Shown piece by piece: positions 54,268-63,883 of a DNA stretch of 64,000 nt (position 1 is the stretch's first letter; the number at the start of each line of letters is the position of its first letter). The stretch spans positions 104,294 through 168,293 of the forward strand of contig JAPPGF010000031.1 in assembly GCA_028875075.1 (NCBI GenBank). Direction: 5' to 3'. The notes beneath the pieces were generated by a model, which saw nothing but the letters and a program-made list of their open reading frames with translations, had not been told where the DNA came from and ran no database searches. The position numbers were made by a program, and so were the translations under genes. The DNA is from Gemmatimonadota bacterium (GTDB lineage Bacteria > Gemmatimonadota > Gemmatimonadetes > Longimicrobiales > Gaopeijiaceae).

Positions 54268-56694
54268 TCAGATCCCGGGGAACATCGTGTCCAGATCGCT
54301 CAGGCTCACGAGCACCTCCCGCGGCTTGGAGCCGTCGGGCGGCCCGAGGACCCCCGCCTCGTGAAGCTGATCGACGATGCGCGCCGCGCGCCCGTACCCG
54401 ATCTTGAGCCGACGCTGCAACAGCGACGTCGAGCCCTGGTCGTGATGGATGCAGACCTCGGCGGCCGCGCGGAAGAGCTCATCCCACTCGCCCGATATCT
54501 CCTCGACCTCTGCCGGCTCGAGCTCCTCGCTCTCCCTGACCTCCTCGAGGATGTCGGCCTCGGCGCCACCGGGCCCGGCGGCCGCGTCCGCCTCCGAGGC
54601 CCCGCGCCGGTCGCGGTACCAGCCGGTCAGCCGCTCGGTCTCTGCCGTGGCGATGAACGCGCCCTGGATCCGGACCGGTTCGCTCTTGCCCGGGGGCAGG
54701 AAAAGCATGTCGCCATTGCCCAGCAGGGTCTCGGCGCCGTTTTGGTCAAGGATCGTCCTGCTGTCGGTCTTGGAAGCCACCCGGAACGCGATACGCGTCG
54801 GGAAGTTCGCCTTGATGAGGCCGGTGATCACGTTGACGGACGGCCGCTGCGTGGCCACGATCAGGTGTATGCCGATCGCGCGCGCCTTCTGCGCGAGCTG
54901 TGCCAGGGGCCTCTCGATCTCGCTCTGCACCGTCATCATCAGGTCGGCCAGCTCGTCGACGACCACCACGACGTACGGCAGCCGCCCGTCCTCCCACAAC
55001 GATTGCTCCCCGTCCTCCTCGGATCCCGCCGGCCGGGAACCCAGGAGCGTGGCCCCCTCGACGAACTTCTGGTTGAACTCGGTGATCGAGCGGACATGGT
55101 TGGCCGACAGCAGCTCGTAGCGGCGCCTCATCTCGAGAACAGCCCACTTGAGCACCCTGGCCGCGTCTGCCGGGTCCGTCACGACTGCATGACGCAGATG
55201 GGGCAAGTCCGCGTAGGCCGACAGCTCGACCATCTTGGGGTCGATCAAGAGGAACCGCAGTGCCTCGGGCGTGTGGCGATAGACCAGGCTCGTGATGATG
55301 GTATTGATGCACACGGACTTCCCCGATCCCGTGGCACCGGCAATCAACACGTGCGGCATTATCCCCAGGTCCGCCACGTAGGGCTTTCCGGTGAGGTCCC
55401 GCCCGAACGCGAGTGGCAGATCACCCCGAGCGGCGCGGAACTCGCGCGCCTCGAGGATCTCGCGCAGAGGCACGACGCCCGCTTCCGGGTTGGGGATCTC
55501 GACCCCGACCGCGCCCTTCCCCGGAATCGGGGCCACGATCCGGATGCTCTGCGCCTTCATGGCGAGGGCGAGATCGGCCTCAAGGTTCGTTATGCGGTTC
55601 ACCTTGACGCCGGGTGCCGGCACCACCTCGAACTGGGTGACCACAGGACCGGTCGTACGGCCGCTCACGTGGCTGTCGACGTTGAACGTGCGGAGTTTCT
55701 CGACCAGGACCTCGCCGAGCCGGTCGAGCTCGCCGCCCATGCCGGAGCGATCGAGCTCGCGCCCCCGGTCGAGAAGGTCGATCGACGGCAGCGGCGTGGC
55801 GAGCTCCCACTTGTCCGTGCGCTCGCCCTCCGCCCGGCCGGGTTCCCGTTCCCCGGGCTCCGCCTCCGGGCCAGCCGCCAGGGGATCCTCCGCCTGCCCC
55901 TCCCGACCGGCGGACGGCGGGCCGTCCCCGTCGAATCCGCCGTCGGAGCCGGCCGCGGCGTGCGGCGTCTCCTCGCCCGTCTCCCGCTCGAAGGGCGGCA
56001 CCGGCCCGGACGGGGGTGCCTCGACATCCGGCGCTGCGACATCTCTGCGGGCCTCGCGCCACTCGCTCCAGCGCTCCCACAGCGCCGAGAAGCCACGGCT
56101 CGCCGCGCCGCCCCCCGCGACCAGTCCCTGGCCCGCGCGCCTGAGCGGACGCCAGCCGAGCGTGACGACGGTGAGCGCGGCCAACAGCGCGGAAATCACG
56201 ATGAGCGCTCCCAGCCAGCCGACAACGCCCGCGAGCGAGCTTCCGAGCGCGTCGCCCAACCGGCCCGCACCCGCGCTTCCCGGCGCGACCACGTGAGCCG
56301 CGCTCGGCAGCAGCAGGGCCACTCCCACGGCGAGGCCGGCGAGCCGCGCGGTGTTCGCTCGCGAGAGCCATGCGCCGGAGCGGAGCCCGGCCAGGGCCAA
56401 GAGCGGCGGCAGGAGCACGGCCGACATGCCAAGCGAGCGCCAGAGCGTATCGGCAAGCACGGCACCGGCCGGTCCGATCGCGTTGCCGCCCGGGAAGAGA
56501 GCGCTCACTCGCTCTCCCATCATGGAGATAGGCAGCAGCGCCAACGCCACGCCCAGCGCCAGCGCGAACAGAGCCAAGGCGAGCAGTTCACGCCTGAGTT
56601 CGGCCGAGAGTCGGCCGCCCCCGCGGGATGCGCGCCTCCCGGCGCCCCCACCGGCGGATTTCGAGGATTCCCGTCGAGGCTTCGCGCGCGCCAC
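54268..56694 (-). CDS. ftsK: DNA translocase FtsK/SpoIIIE
   Basis: Pumps chromosome ends through the division septum. 808 residues, GTG start one base after the comB stop. Four or so membrane helices (about 32-190), an Ala/Gly/Glu-rich linker (about 225-310), then the motor: Walker A GATGSGKSVCINT, VVVDELADLMM (Walker B), NGDMLFLPPG and, at the C-terminus, the gamma DNA-recognition domain (SLLQRRLKIGYGRAARI). Confidence 0.96.
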   Translation of the reverse strand: MARAKPRRESSKSAGGGAGRRASRGGGRLSAELRRELLALALFALALGVALALLPISMMGERVSALFPGGNAIGPAGAVLADTLWRSLGMSAVLLPPLLALAGLRSGAWLSRANTARLAGLAVGVALLLPSAAHVVAPGSAGAGRLGDALGSSLAGVVGWLGALIVISALLAALTVVTLGWRPLRRAGQGLVAGGGAASRGFSALWERWSEWREARRDVAAPDVEAPPSGPVPPFERETGEETPHAAAGSDGGFDGDGPPSAGREGQAEDPLAAGPEAEPGEREPGRAEGERTDKWELATPLPSIDLLDRGRELDRSGMGGELDRLGEVLVEKLRTFNVDSHVSGRTTGPVVTQFEVVPAPGVKVNRITNLEADLALAMKAQSIRIVAPIPGKGAVGVEIPNPEAGVVPLREILEAREFRAARGDLPLAFGRDLTGKPYVADLGIMPHVLIAGATGSGKSVCINTIITSLVYRHTPEALRFLLIDPKMVELSAYADLPHLRHAVVTDPADAARVLKWAVLEMRRRYELLSANHVRSITEFNQKFVEGATLLGSRPAGSEEDGEQSLWEDGRLPYVVVVVDELADLMMTVQSEIERPLAQLAQKARAIGIHLIVATQRPSVNVITGLIKANFPTRIAFRVASKTDSRTILDQNGAETLLGNGDMLFLPPGKSEPVRIQGAFIATAETERLTGWYRDRRGASEADAAAGPGGAEADILEEVRESEELEPAEVEEISGEWDELFRAAAEVCIHHDQGSTSLLQRRLKIGYGRAARIVDQLHEAGVLGPPDGSKPREVLVSLSDLDTMFPGI

Positions 56695-56695
56695 G

Positions 56696-57406
56696 CTAGC
56701 TCCGGATCAGGCCGTCTGAGAGCTCGGGGACCAGGTCCAGCGCGTCCACCCGCGCGCACCAGCGCACGTCGTCCTCTCGGCCCAGGCCGGCAAGCACCGC
56801 GCCCCAAGCGCAGCGCAACAGGGAGTCGGCGTCGACCTCGAAGCTGCTGGCCAGGGCCAGGGCTGCACGGCCCGAGTCGTCCAGCTCGAGCGCGGCCGTG
56901 CGCTCGGACAACCGCCTCAGCAGCATGCCGGCGCACAGGGCGTCGTCCATGGAGAAACGGCCTGCGTGGCCCGCGCACACCACCGCGAGGCGCTCTGCGG
57001 CAGCGACCTCCGCTGCGACCGCCGAGAGGTTGACCAGCGAAGCGACCACGGTGCGCTGCGCGGCGCTCGCGGCGACCAGGGCAGCCGTACCGTTGGTTGT
57101 GCTCATCACGACTCGCTTCGCGTGCACGCGCTCCGTAGTGAATTCGGCGGGCGAGTTGCCGAGGTGGAACCCCTCGACTCGCCGTCCGCCTCGCTCGCCC
57201 GCGAGGAGCGCCTCCCCTCGGCCCAAGGACGTCGCCAGCCTGACGGCGTCCGCGACGGAGACGACCGGATGGATCGCCGTGGCGCCGGCGTCGAGTGCGG
57301 CTACGATCGTGCTGGTCGCGCGGAGCACGTCGATCACTACCGCCGTCTGTCCCCGGAGCTCGGGGCGGGCGACCTCTTGATGGGTGAAGAAGACGCTCGC
57401 CTTCAA
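56696..57406 (-). CDS. comB: 2-phosphosulfolactate phosphatase (ComB) family protein
   Basis: ComB dephosphorylates 2-phosphosulfolactate in coenzyme M synthesis in methanogens; many bacteria carry the family without the rest of that pathway. 236 residues: [33 protein letters not shown] and [10 protein letters not shown] match the family. Its start overlaps the accC stop by 4 bases, and ftsK starts one base after its own stop. No other coenzyme M or sulfolactate gene is in the window, so the real substrate is unknown. Confidence 0.85.
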   Translation of the reverse strand: MKASVFFTHQEVARPELRGQTAVVIDVLRATSTIVAALDAGATAIHPVVSVADAVRLATSLGRGEALLAGERGGRRVEGFHLGNSPAEFTTERVHAKRVVMSTTNGTAALVAASAAQRTVVASLVNLSAVAAEVAAAERLAVVCAGHAGRFSMDDALCAGMLLRRLSERTAALELDDSGRAALALASSFEVDADSLLRCAWGAVLAGLGREDDVRWCARVDALDLVPELSDGLIRS

Positions 57407-58785
57407 GTCTCTTCCGCCGGAAGTTGCGGCTCTGGGGCCGCCCGCTCGGCCATGAACCGTTCCAGGAAGCTCGTGTCCGCCTCGCCCGCGGCGAAGCGCG
57501 CGTCACGCACTACATCGGCGAGGAACGGTATCGTGGTGTGTACACCCTCGATCACGAAGGAACCCAGTGCGTTGCGCGCCCGTGAGAGGGCCTCTTCGCG
57601 GCTGTTGCCGGACACGATCAGCTTGGCCAGCAGCGAGTCGTAGTTGGACGGTACCCGGTATCCGGAGTAGACGTGGGTGTCCAGGCGCACGCCGGGCCCG
57701 CCGGGCGGATGGAAGGTCGTGATGAGGCCGGGCGACGGCGCGAACCCGCGCTCCGGATCCTCGGCGTTGATGCGAAACTCGATCGCCCAGCCTCGGTGCG
57801 TGAAACCCTCCGCCGGGAACGAGAGGGGAGCTCCCGCAGCGACCAGAATCTGTTCCTTGACGAGGTCCAGGCCGGTCGTCACCTCGGTGACCGTATGTTC
57901 TACCTGGATGCGCGTGTTCATCTCGATGAAGAAGAACTCGCCCTTGGAATCGAGCAGGAACTCGACGGTGCCCGCCCCCACGTAGCCGATCGCCCCGGCC
58001 GCCCTGATCGCCGCGTCCCCCATGCGCTCGCGCAGCTGCACGTCCACGGCCGGCGACGGCGCCTCTTCGATCAACTTCTGGTGACGCCGCTGGACCGAGC
58101 AGTCGCGCTCACCCAAGTGCAGGATCCGTCCCTGGTGATCGCCGAACACCTGCAGCTCAACGTGCCGCGGGCGCTCTATCATGCGCTCGAGATAGACGCC
58201 GGAATCGTTGAACGCGGCCTGGGCCTCGGTCTGTGCCTGCCGCAGCAACTTGGTGAAGCTGCGCCGGTCGCGAGCGACTCGCATCCCCTTTCCGCCTCCG
58301 CCGGCGGCAGCCTTGATCATGACGGGGAAGCCGATCTCCTCTGCCGCCGAGAGCGGCTCGTCCTCGTCGCGGACGATGTCGGGCGTGCCGGGCACGACGG
58401 GCACGCCGTGCTCGATCATGGTACGCCTGGCCGTCGCCTTGTCTCCCATCGCACGGATCTGCTCGGGATCCGGGCCGATGAAGGTGATGCCGGAGCGCGT
58501 GCAGATCTCGCTGAACTCGGCGTTCTCGGCGAGAAAGCCGTAGCCCGGATGGATGGCCTCGGCGCCGGTGACCTCGGCTGCGGCGATGATGCGGGGAATG
58601 TTGAGGTAGCTCTCTCGCGCGGGCGCCGGTCCAATGCAGACGTCCTCGTCAGCGAAGCGCACGTGCAGAGACTCGCGGTCCGCTTCCGAGTAGACGGCCA
58701 CGACCCGGACCCCGAGCTCGTGACATGCGCGGATGATGCGGAGCGCTATCTCGCCGCGATTGGCGATCAGGATCTTCGTGAACAA
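57403..58785 (-). CDS. accC: Acetyl-CoA carboxylase, biotin carboxylase subunit
   Basis: Carboxylates the biotin on BCCP, first step of fatty-acid synthesis. 460 residues. Motifs: [21 protein letters not shown] opening, [12 protein letters not shown] (ATP grasp), [40 protein letters not shown] and the C-terminal [18 protein letters not shown]. Sits 162 bases downstream of accB. Biotin carboxylase of another acyl-CoA carboxylase is a less likely alternative because accB precedes it. Confidence 0.95.
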   Translation of the reverse strand: MFTKILIANRGEIALRIIRACHELGVRVVAVYSEADRESLHVRFADEDVCIGPAPARESYLNIPRIIAAAEVTGAEAIHPGYGFLAENAEFSEICTRSGITFIGPDPEQIRAMGDKATARRTMIEHGVPVVPGTPDIVRDEDEPLSAAEEIGFPVMIKAAAGGGGKGMRVARDRRSFTKLLRQAQTEAQAAFNDSGVYLERMIERPRHVELQVFGDHQGRILHLGERDCSVQRRHQKLIEEAPSPAVDVQLRERMGDAAIRAAGAIGYVGAGTVEFLLDSKGEFFFIEMNTRIQVEHTVTEVTTGLDLVKEQILVAAGAPLSFPAEGFTHRGWAIEFRINAEDPERGFAPSPGLITTFHPPGGPGVRLDTHVYSGYRVPSNYDSLLAKLIVSGNSREEALSRARNALGSFVIEGVHTTIPFLADVVRDARFAAGEADTSFLERFMAERAAPEPQLPAEET

Positions 58786-58947
58786 GGTGCGCTACCGGCC
58801 GGGAGGGGAGGGGGCCCGGGCGAAACTACCGTCTGCGGACGCACTCCCGTCGAGACAGGAGCCGTGCGACAGGGTGCGGAGCGGGCACAAGGCAGCGGGC
58901 CTGCTGCAATGCGGCTCGCCCGAACAACACGAGCTCATGCCGCGATT

Positions 58948-59412
58948 TCAGCGCGCCGGGTCGATCTTGAAGAGGACTTGGCCATACTCGACCGGTTCGG
59001 CATTCTCGACCAAGATCTCGACGACGCGCCCCTCGATCTCCGACTCGAGCTCGTTCATCAGTTTCATCGCTTCGATGATGCAGAGCGTGTCGCCCGCAGA
59101 GACGACGGAGTCGACCTCCACATAGGGCGGAGCGTCCGGAGCAGCCGAGCGGTAGAACGTGCCCACCATGGGAGACTTGACGTCGACCAGGTCGCTGGCC
59201 GGCGGCAGGGCGGGCTCGACGTGCTGGGGCACTTCCACCACTTCCGGCGGAGCGGCCTGGGGCATCACCGTCGGCGGCCCGGACATCCCGAGCAGCGACG
59301 GGGCGGACTTGGAGAGCCGGATGCGCGTTCCGCCGCTCTCGACCTCGATGGTGTCGAGCGAGCTCCGGTCTAGGGAGCGGATCAGGCTCTCCAGGAACTC
59401 CAGATCGATCAT
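58948..59412 (-). CDS. accB: Biotin carboxyl carrier protein
   Basis: 154 residues. N-terminal helix (FLESLIRSLDRSSLDTIEVESGGTRIRLSK), a Pro/Ala-rich linker (about 45-80) and a C-terminal biotinyl domain with SPMVGTFYRS and the biotin lysine in IIEAMKLMNELES. Start overlaps efp stop by 4 bases, a common aroQ-efp-accB-accC order. Confidence 0.95.
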   Translation of the reverse strand: MIDLEFLESLIRSLDRSSLDTIEVESGGTRIRLSKSAPSLLGMSGPPTVMPQAAPPEVVEVPQHVEPALPPASDLVDVKSPMVGTFYRSAAPDAPPYVEVDSVVSAGDTLCIIEAMKLMNELESEIEGRVVEILVENAEPVEYGQVLFKIDPAR

Positions 59413-59975
59413 CCGGCGGTCCGCGTCAGGTACTTGTCCTCCCTGCGGTCGACCTTGAGGACATCACCCTCCTCGATGAACAGCGGCACCTGTACGATCG
59501 CGCCGGTCTCGAGCTTCGCCGGCTTGGTTCCACCCTGCGCCGTGTCCCCGCGCACGCCCGGGTCGGTCTGCACGACAGCGAGTTCGACAAAGAAAGGGAG
59601 ATCCACGGCGATTACGCGATCCTCGTGAACGAGGCCCTCACACTCCATGTTCTCTTTCAGGTAGCGCAGCTGGTCGCCGCCGATGACCTCCGCCGAAATC
59701 GGAATCATCTCGAACGTGCGCGCGTCCATAAAATAGTAGAGCTGGCCATCGGTGTAGCTGTACGTGACCGGACGCCGCTCGAGCCGGACATCCGTGACCT
59801 TCTCCCCCGCGCGAAACGTGCGCTCCACCACGGCGCCGGTGAGCACGTTCTTGAGCTTGCTCCGTACGAACGCGCCGCCCTTGCCCGGCTTCACGTGCTG
59901 GAAATACGTGATCTGCCAGAGGACGCCGTCGATCTCCATCACGAAGCCGTTCCTGAAGTCCGCCGTGCTCGCCAT
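59409..59975 (-). CDS. efp: Elongation factor P
   Basis: Relieves ribosome stalling at polyproline stretches. 188 residues. The tip loop has PGKGGAFVRSKLKN, i.e. lysine at the position modified by EpmA/EpmB in other bacteria; no epmA or earP gene is in the window. The other domains are normal (YFMDARTFEMIPI, VVQTDPGVRGDTAQGGTKPAKLETG). Useful here because of the proline-rich Ig-like, TonB-like and TPR proteins nearby. Confidence 0.96.
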   Translation of the reverse strand: MASTADFRNGFVMEIDGVLWQITYFQHVKPGKGGAFVRSKLKNVLTGAVVERTFRAGEKVTDVRLERRPVTYSYTDGQLYYFMDARTFEMIPISAEVIGGDQLRYLKENMECEGLVHEDRVIAVDLPFFVELAVVQTDPGVRGDTAQGGTKPAKLETGAIVQVPLFIEEGDVLKVDRREDKYLTRTAG

Positions 59976-59998
59976 GGTTCAAATCGCTCAGTGCCGGC

Positions 59999-60439
59999 TC
60001 AACCGTTCTTCTCGACCAGCGCGACCAGGCCGCGCAGTCCGAGAAGATAGCTCTGGGGCCCGAACCCATACACCACTCCGCCGGCCACGGAGGACAGATA
60101 GGAGCGGCGACGGAAGCGCTCGCGCGCCGCCGTGTTGGAGAGATGCACCTCGACGAACGGGAGGTCGACTCCGACCAGGCAGTCACGGAGCGCGATGCTG
60201 GTATGCGTGAGCGCTCCCCCGTTGACGACGAAGCCGTCGACCCTGGAGGCCGCGCTTTCGACAAAGTCGATGAGGGCGCCCTCCGAGTTCGACTGGAACG
60301 ACTCGACCTCGACCGACAGCTCGCGCCCGAGCGCGTGCAGCCGGTGCTCGATCTCCTCGAGCGTGGTGTGGCCGTACACCTCCGGCTCGCGGCGCCCCAG
60401 CAGACGCAGGTTGGGACCGTGTACGACGGCGACGCGCAT
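59999..60439 (-). CDS. aroQ: 3-dehydroquinate dehydratase, type II
   Basis: Dehydrates 3-dehydroquinate in the shikimate pathway. 146 residues. VVHGPNLRLLGRREPEVYG, EVESFQSNSEGALIDFVESA, VVNGGALTHTSIALRD (catalytic loop) and VEVHLSNTAARERFRRRSYLS (catalytic His region) are clear. No other aro gene nearby; the grouping with efp and accBC is common. Confidence 0.96.
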   Translation of the reverse strand: MRVAVVHGPNLRLLGRREPEVYGHTTLEEIEHRLHALGRELSVEVESFQSNSEGALIDFVESAASRVDGFVVNGGALTHTSIALRDCLVGVDLPFVEVHLSNTAARERFRRRSYLSSVAGGVVYGFGPQSYLLGLRGLVALVEKNG

Positions 60440-60451
60440 GCGGGTCCGGGC

Positions 60452-61729
60452 TCAGCGGCGGGGTCTGCGCCCGTCGGGAGTCTGAGCGTCGGCAGCCCGC
60501 GATGGGTCGGGCGTGGACGCAGCGACGTCCGCGGGCTCGGGCGCGAGTGAGGCGATCGGAACGGGAGCCGACGCGAACGAGGTCGCGGGAGCCGTTTGGG
60601 TCGGTGCCTCGCCCGGCGAGCCCTTGGTGCTCAGGCCGTTCCCGGTCGCGTCCGGCGCCTCCGACTTCGCCCGGAGCGCGGCCTCCGGCGCCGGTCCGGC
60701 GAACTCGGCGGCAGGTTCGTCGAACTCCCAGGCCAGGAGACCCTCGGAGCGCAACGGGCCGCTCTCTCCTGCCGAGGGCTCGGGACCGGATGCGCCGGCA
60801 GCCGTCCCGCCCACCAACTCGAGCTCGCTCGCCCGCTCGTGCAGCGCCGCGTCATCGGGATCGGGCGCGAGCTGGGCGACGGCGGCCACTCGGGGGGCGG
60901 TCGGCGCGGTCACCGACCCCGAACCGAGCCGCGCCGCCCGGCTCTCGGCCGCGCCGGGCACGTCCGACTCCACCCGGGCCTTGGCCTCCACCGGCGATTG
61001 GGCGCCGGAGATCGGCGGTGGCGGGGCGGAACGGGCGGGCTCGCCGGACGCCCAGGAGAGCAGACCTTGAAGGTAGTGGCGCGCGCTCTCTCCTGCCGAG
61101 CGCCCGGGGCCGGAGGCGCTGGCCGGTGTCCGGGCGAGCGGCGCGCCCGACTCGCCGCTCCCTTCCGGACCCTCGGCCCCTTCGCGTTCCGGCGTCCGCA
61201 CTTCCTCCGCATCCGGCCCGGCAGCGGCGCTCTTGGCGCTCAGCGACTGAAGCTCGCTCATCCGATCGCGCAGCGCGGCGTCATCCGGATCGCGCTCCAG
61301 CAGCCGCCGGTAAACCCCGAGCGCGTGCCCGTAGAGACCCTGGCCAGCGTACAACTCGGCCAAGGTCCGCGTCACCGGCCCCTTGTGCTCCGTGGCGACC
61401 GGCGTTTCGGATCGAGGCCGCTCGCCCAGCTCGGCCAGCCCCGCAAGCGCTTCCGTGTTCTTCGGGTCGAGCCCTAGGGCGGCCCGGAACGCCAGGGCCG
61501 CACCGACGACGTCGCCCTGATCACGCCGCACCCAACCCGACACGACGTGCCCGGGCACGAAATCGCTCCGGCCGGCGAGACCCTCCCTCAGGAGCTCGTC
61601 GGCCTGGTCAAGGTCGCCTGCCCGCCGGTAGGCGTCGGCTAGCGGCGCGAAGACGCGTCCATCGGGGTCCCGCTCGGACCGGAAGAGCGAGCGTAGCTCG
61701 CGGATCTCGTCCTCGACGGACTGGGCCAA
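60452..61729 (-). CDS. Tetratricopeptide-repeat protein with duplicated disordered tail
   Basis: 425 residues from a TTG start with GGGAGC 8 bases upstream. The first ~165 residues form TPR helices (FAPLADAYRRAGDLDQADELLREGL, HVVSGWVRRDQGDVVGAALAFRAALGLDP, LAELYAGQGLYGHALGVYRRLLERDP). The remainder is Ala/Pro/Glu/Ser-rich and contains a degenerate duplication: DPDDAALRDRMSEL at 147-160 with DPDDAALHERASEL at 290-303, and SAGES ... GLLSW ... EPA with SAGES ... GLLAW ... EPA (about 211-232 and 319-340). Function unknown; first gene of the long minus-strand block, behind a strong promoter. Confidence 0.75.
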   Translation of the reverse strand: MAQSVEDEIRELRSLFRSERDPDGRVFAPLADAYRRAGDLDQADELLREGLAGRSDFVPGHVVSGWVRRDQGDVVGAALAFRAALGLDPKNTEALAGLAELGERPRSETPVATEHKGPVTRTLAELYAGQGLYGHALGVYRRLLERDPDDAALRDRMSELQSLSAKSAAAGPDAEEVRTPEREGAEGPEGSGESGAPLARTPASASGPGRSAGESARHYLQGLLSWASGEPARSAPPPPISGAQSPVEAKARVESDVPGAAESRAARLGSGSVTAPTAPRVAAVAQLAPDPDDAALHERASELELVGGTAAGASGPEPSAGESGPLRSEGLLAWEFDEPAAEFAGPAPEAALRAKSEAPDATGNGLSTKGSPGEAPTQTAPATSFASAPVPIASLAPEPADVAASTPDPSRAADAQTPDGRRPRR

Positions 61730-61790
61730 CGGCTGCTCCCGGAAAGGAGAAAAAACCTGCGGTCGGAAACGCTCGGTGGGACGGTGGAGA

Positions 61791-61820
61791 AGTATAGATG
61801 CCAGCTTGAAAATGTGTCAA
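61791..61820 (-). promoter_or_regulatory. Sigma-70 promoter for the minus-strand block
   Basis: On the minus strand TTGACA (plus 61815-61820, exact consensus) is followed after an 18-base spacer by TATACT (plus 61791-61796, five of six). It lies 62 bases upstream of the TTG start of the TPR gene. This likely drives at least the TPR-aroQ-efp-accB-accC genes. Confidence 0.65.
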
Positions 61821-61922
61821 CGCGAAGGGGCACGCGATCCGGGCCCGCGCGACCCAAAAACGTCTGTTTTCGAACTGCGGCCGGGACCGGTGGCTGCCGC
61901 GGGGCGCACCTCGGGCGTTTGG

Positions 61923-61951
61923 TTGAGAGGGCGCCTGTGCCCGGTTATTTT
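61923..61951 (+). promoter_or_regulatory. Likely sigma-70 promoter for the PpiD-like gene
   Basis: TTGAGA (61923-61928, five of six) and TATTTT (61946-61951, four of six) are 17 bases apart on the plus strand, 44 bases before the ATG at 61996. GGAGGAAG at 61980-61988 is the ribosome site. Confidence 0.45.
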
Positions 61952-61995
61952 GAGCGTTTCGAATCATAGCCGGTCGGGGAGGAGGAAGTCGTCGC

Positions 61996-63834
61996 ATGGT
62001 GATGCGTCAGATGCGGGAGAACACGAAGTGGATCATGCTGGCGACCGCCATCGCCTTCGGGCTCCTGATGGTCTTCGAATGGGGCATGGACCTGACGGGC
62101 ATCACCTCGGGGTCGCTGGGCGAGATCGGGCGGGTGAATCGCACGCCGATCATGTACGAGGATTACATGAACGCCTATCGGCTTCTGTTCGACCAAGTGC
62201 AGGCGGAGCAGACGGAAGCCATCGGCACGCTGCAGAATCGGCAGATCGAGGACGCGGCGTGGGAGCAAATCGTAGGCCGCATCCTCATCCAGCAAGAGCT
62301 CGACCGCCGCGGGATCGGCGTCACCGCGGAGGAGATTCGACAGGCCGCACGCTTTGCGCCTCCGCCTGATCTGCTGACGAGTCCAGCGTTCCTGACCGAC
62401 GGTGAGTTCGACCTGGCGAAGTACCAGGACTATCTCACGAGCTCGGCCGATCCTTTTCTTTTCGAACAGCTCGAGGCCTACTACCGAAGTGCGCTCCCGG
62501 AGGGCAAGCTGATGCGCCAGCTCGCCACCGGGCTGTACGTCACCGACGGAGAGCTCTGGACGCAGTACGCGGACGCGAACGAGACCGCGCGCGTCCGCTA
62601 CGTCCCTCTGGACCCGGCCGTGCGCGTCCCCGACGACTCCGTCTCAATAACCGATCGCGAGATGCGCGCCTACTACAGCGACCACGAAGACGACTTCGAG
62701 AGGCCCGCCCGGGCCGGCGTCCGGGTGCTCGTACTGCCCAAGGTCGTCTCCGCCTCGGACAGTGCCGCGGTGCGAGAACGGGCCGAGGCGCTGCTGGCGG
62801 AGATCCTTGCCGGAAGCTCGTTCGACTCGGTGGGAACGCGCGCGGCGGCGGCGGAACCCCCCGCCGTATTCGAGGACCTCGGCACCTTCGGGCGCGGGGA
62901 CATGGCGCCGCCCTTCGACACGGCAGTGTTCGAGGCCCCTGTAGGGCGTGCGACCGGGCCGGTCGAGACCTCTTTCGGCTATCACCTCGTCCTGGTCTCG
63001 GAGCGCACCGCGAGCAGCGCCACAGCGAAACACATCCTGTTTCCGATCACGCGCACCGAGGAATCGGAGATCCGGCTGCTCGTGCTGGCGGACTCCATGG
63101 AGGCCCTGGTCGAGGACTACTCCCTCGAAGAGGTGGCACTCCGGATGAACCTGCTCGAGGTCCAGCTCGTCGAAGTGAGTGAGGCCTTCCCGTTCGTGAC
63201 CGGAGCCGGACAGGTCAGCGAGGGCGCCGACTGGGCATTCCGGGAAGCCGTTGCGGGCGACGTGAGCGAGGTCTTCGAGAGCGACCAAGCGTACTACGCG
63301 ATGGAGTTGATCTCCAGTGAGCCGGGAGGTGTTCTGCCGCTGGAGGAGGCCGAGCCGACGATCCGCCAAGTGCTGCTCCAGGAGAAGAAGATCGCGCGCG
63401 GTGCGGTCGAAGCCGAAGAGCTGGTCGAACGGGTGCGCGGCGGAGCGACACTGTCGGTGGCCGCAACCGAGTTGGGGCTGGAGGTTCTCGAGCCCGAGCC
63501 CTTCACGCGTCAGGACTTCGTCCCGGGCCTGGGCCGCCTCAACCAGGCCATCGGCGCAGCGTTCGGACTACCGACCGGTGCGGTCAGCGAGCCCGTGGCG
63601 ACGCGCGAGAACGTGTTCGTGATCGAGAAGCTCGCCCACACGCCGGCCGATTCCGGAGCCTGGCTCGCACAGCGCGGGGCGCAGCGCGAGCAGCTTACGC
63701 TCCTTCTCCAGCAGCAACGTCTGCAACAGTGGATCGAAGGGCTGCGGGCGGCGGCGCGGATTGTCGACCGCCGGGAGGAAGTGCTCCAGCCGCCTGACTC
63801 CACCTCGCCGCTCACGCCGTACCTGCCGTTCTAG
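61996..63834 (+). CDS. PpiD/SurA-type periplasmic peptidyl-prolyl isomerase
   Basis: Membrane-anchored folding helper for outer-membrane and periplasmic proteins. 612 residues: a short cytoplasmic head (MVMRQMRENTKW), one membrane segment (about 13-31), a SurA-N-like helical domain (about 45-200, with LQNRQIEDAAWEQIVGRILIQQELDRRGI), one parvulin domain (about 235-340, FGRGDMAPPFDTAVFEAPVGRATGPVETSFGYHLVLVSERT), a second less clear parvulin-like segment after it, and a helical C-terminus. This is the PpiD layout. ATG with a GGAGGAAG ribosome site. Divergent from the TPR gene. Confidence 0.88.
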   Translation: MVMRQMRENTKWIMLATAIAFGLLMVFEWGMDLTGITSGSLGEIGRVNRTPIMYEDYMNAYRLLFDQVQAEQTEAIGTLQNRQIEDAAWEQIVGRILIQQELDRRGIGVTAEEIRQAARFAPPPDLLTSPAFLTDGEFDLAKYQDYLTSSADPFLFEQLEAYYRSALPEGKLMRQLATGLYVTDGELWTQYADANETARVRYVPLDPAVRVPDDSVSITDREMRAYYSDHEDDFERPARAGVRVLVLPKVVSASDSAAVRERAEALLAEILAGSSFDSVGTRAAAAEPPAVFEDLGTFGRGDMAPPFDTAVFEAPVGRATGPVETSFGYHLVLVSERTASSATAKHILFPITRTEESEIRLLVLADSMEALVEDYSLEEVALRMNLLEVQLVEVSEAFPFVTGAGQVSEGADWAFREAVAGDVSEVFESDQAYYAMELISSEPGGVLPLEEAEPTIRQVLLQEKKIARGAVEAEELVERVRGGATLSVAATELGLEVLEPEPFTRQDFVPGLGRLNQAIGAAFGLPTGAVSEPVATRENVFVIEKLAHTPADSGAWLAQRGAQREQLTLLLQQQRLQQWIEGLRAAARIVDRREEVLQPPDSTSPLTPYLPF

Positions 63835-63883
63835 GCGACGCGGCCGGCTCCCGAGCGGCCGCGCGACCCGCCGGAATGCGGAA

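Noticed and set aside
54361..57033. 890-codon open frame on the plus strand, antisense to ftsK and comB
   Set aside because: In very GC-rich coding DNA the opposite strand frame is often open; its protein is Arg/Gly/His-rich with no domains, and ftsK/comB motifs are clear on the other strand.
61950..61975. TTCGAATC stretch resembling a tRNA T-loop
   Set aside because: No acceptor, D or anticodon stems can be built around it; it is inside the promoter and leader of the PpiD-like gene.
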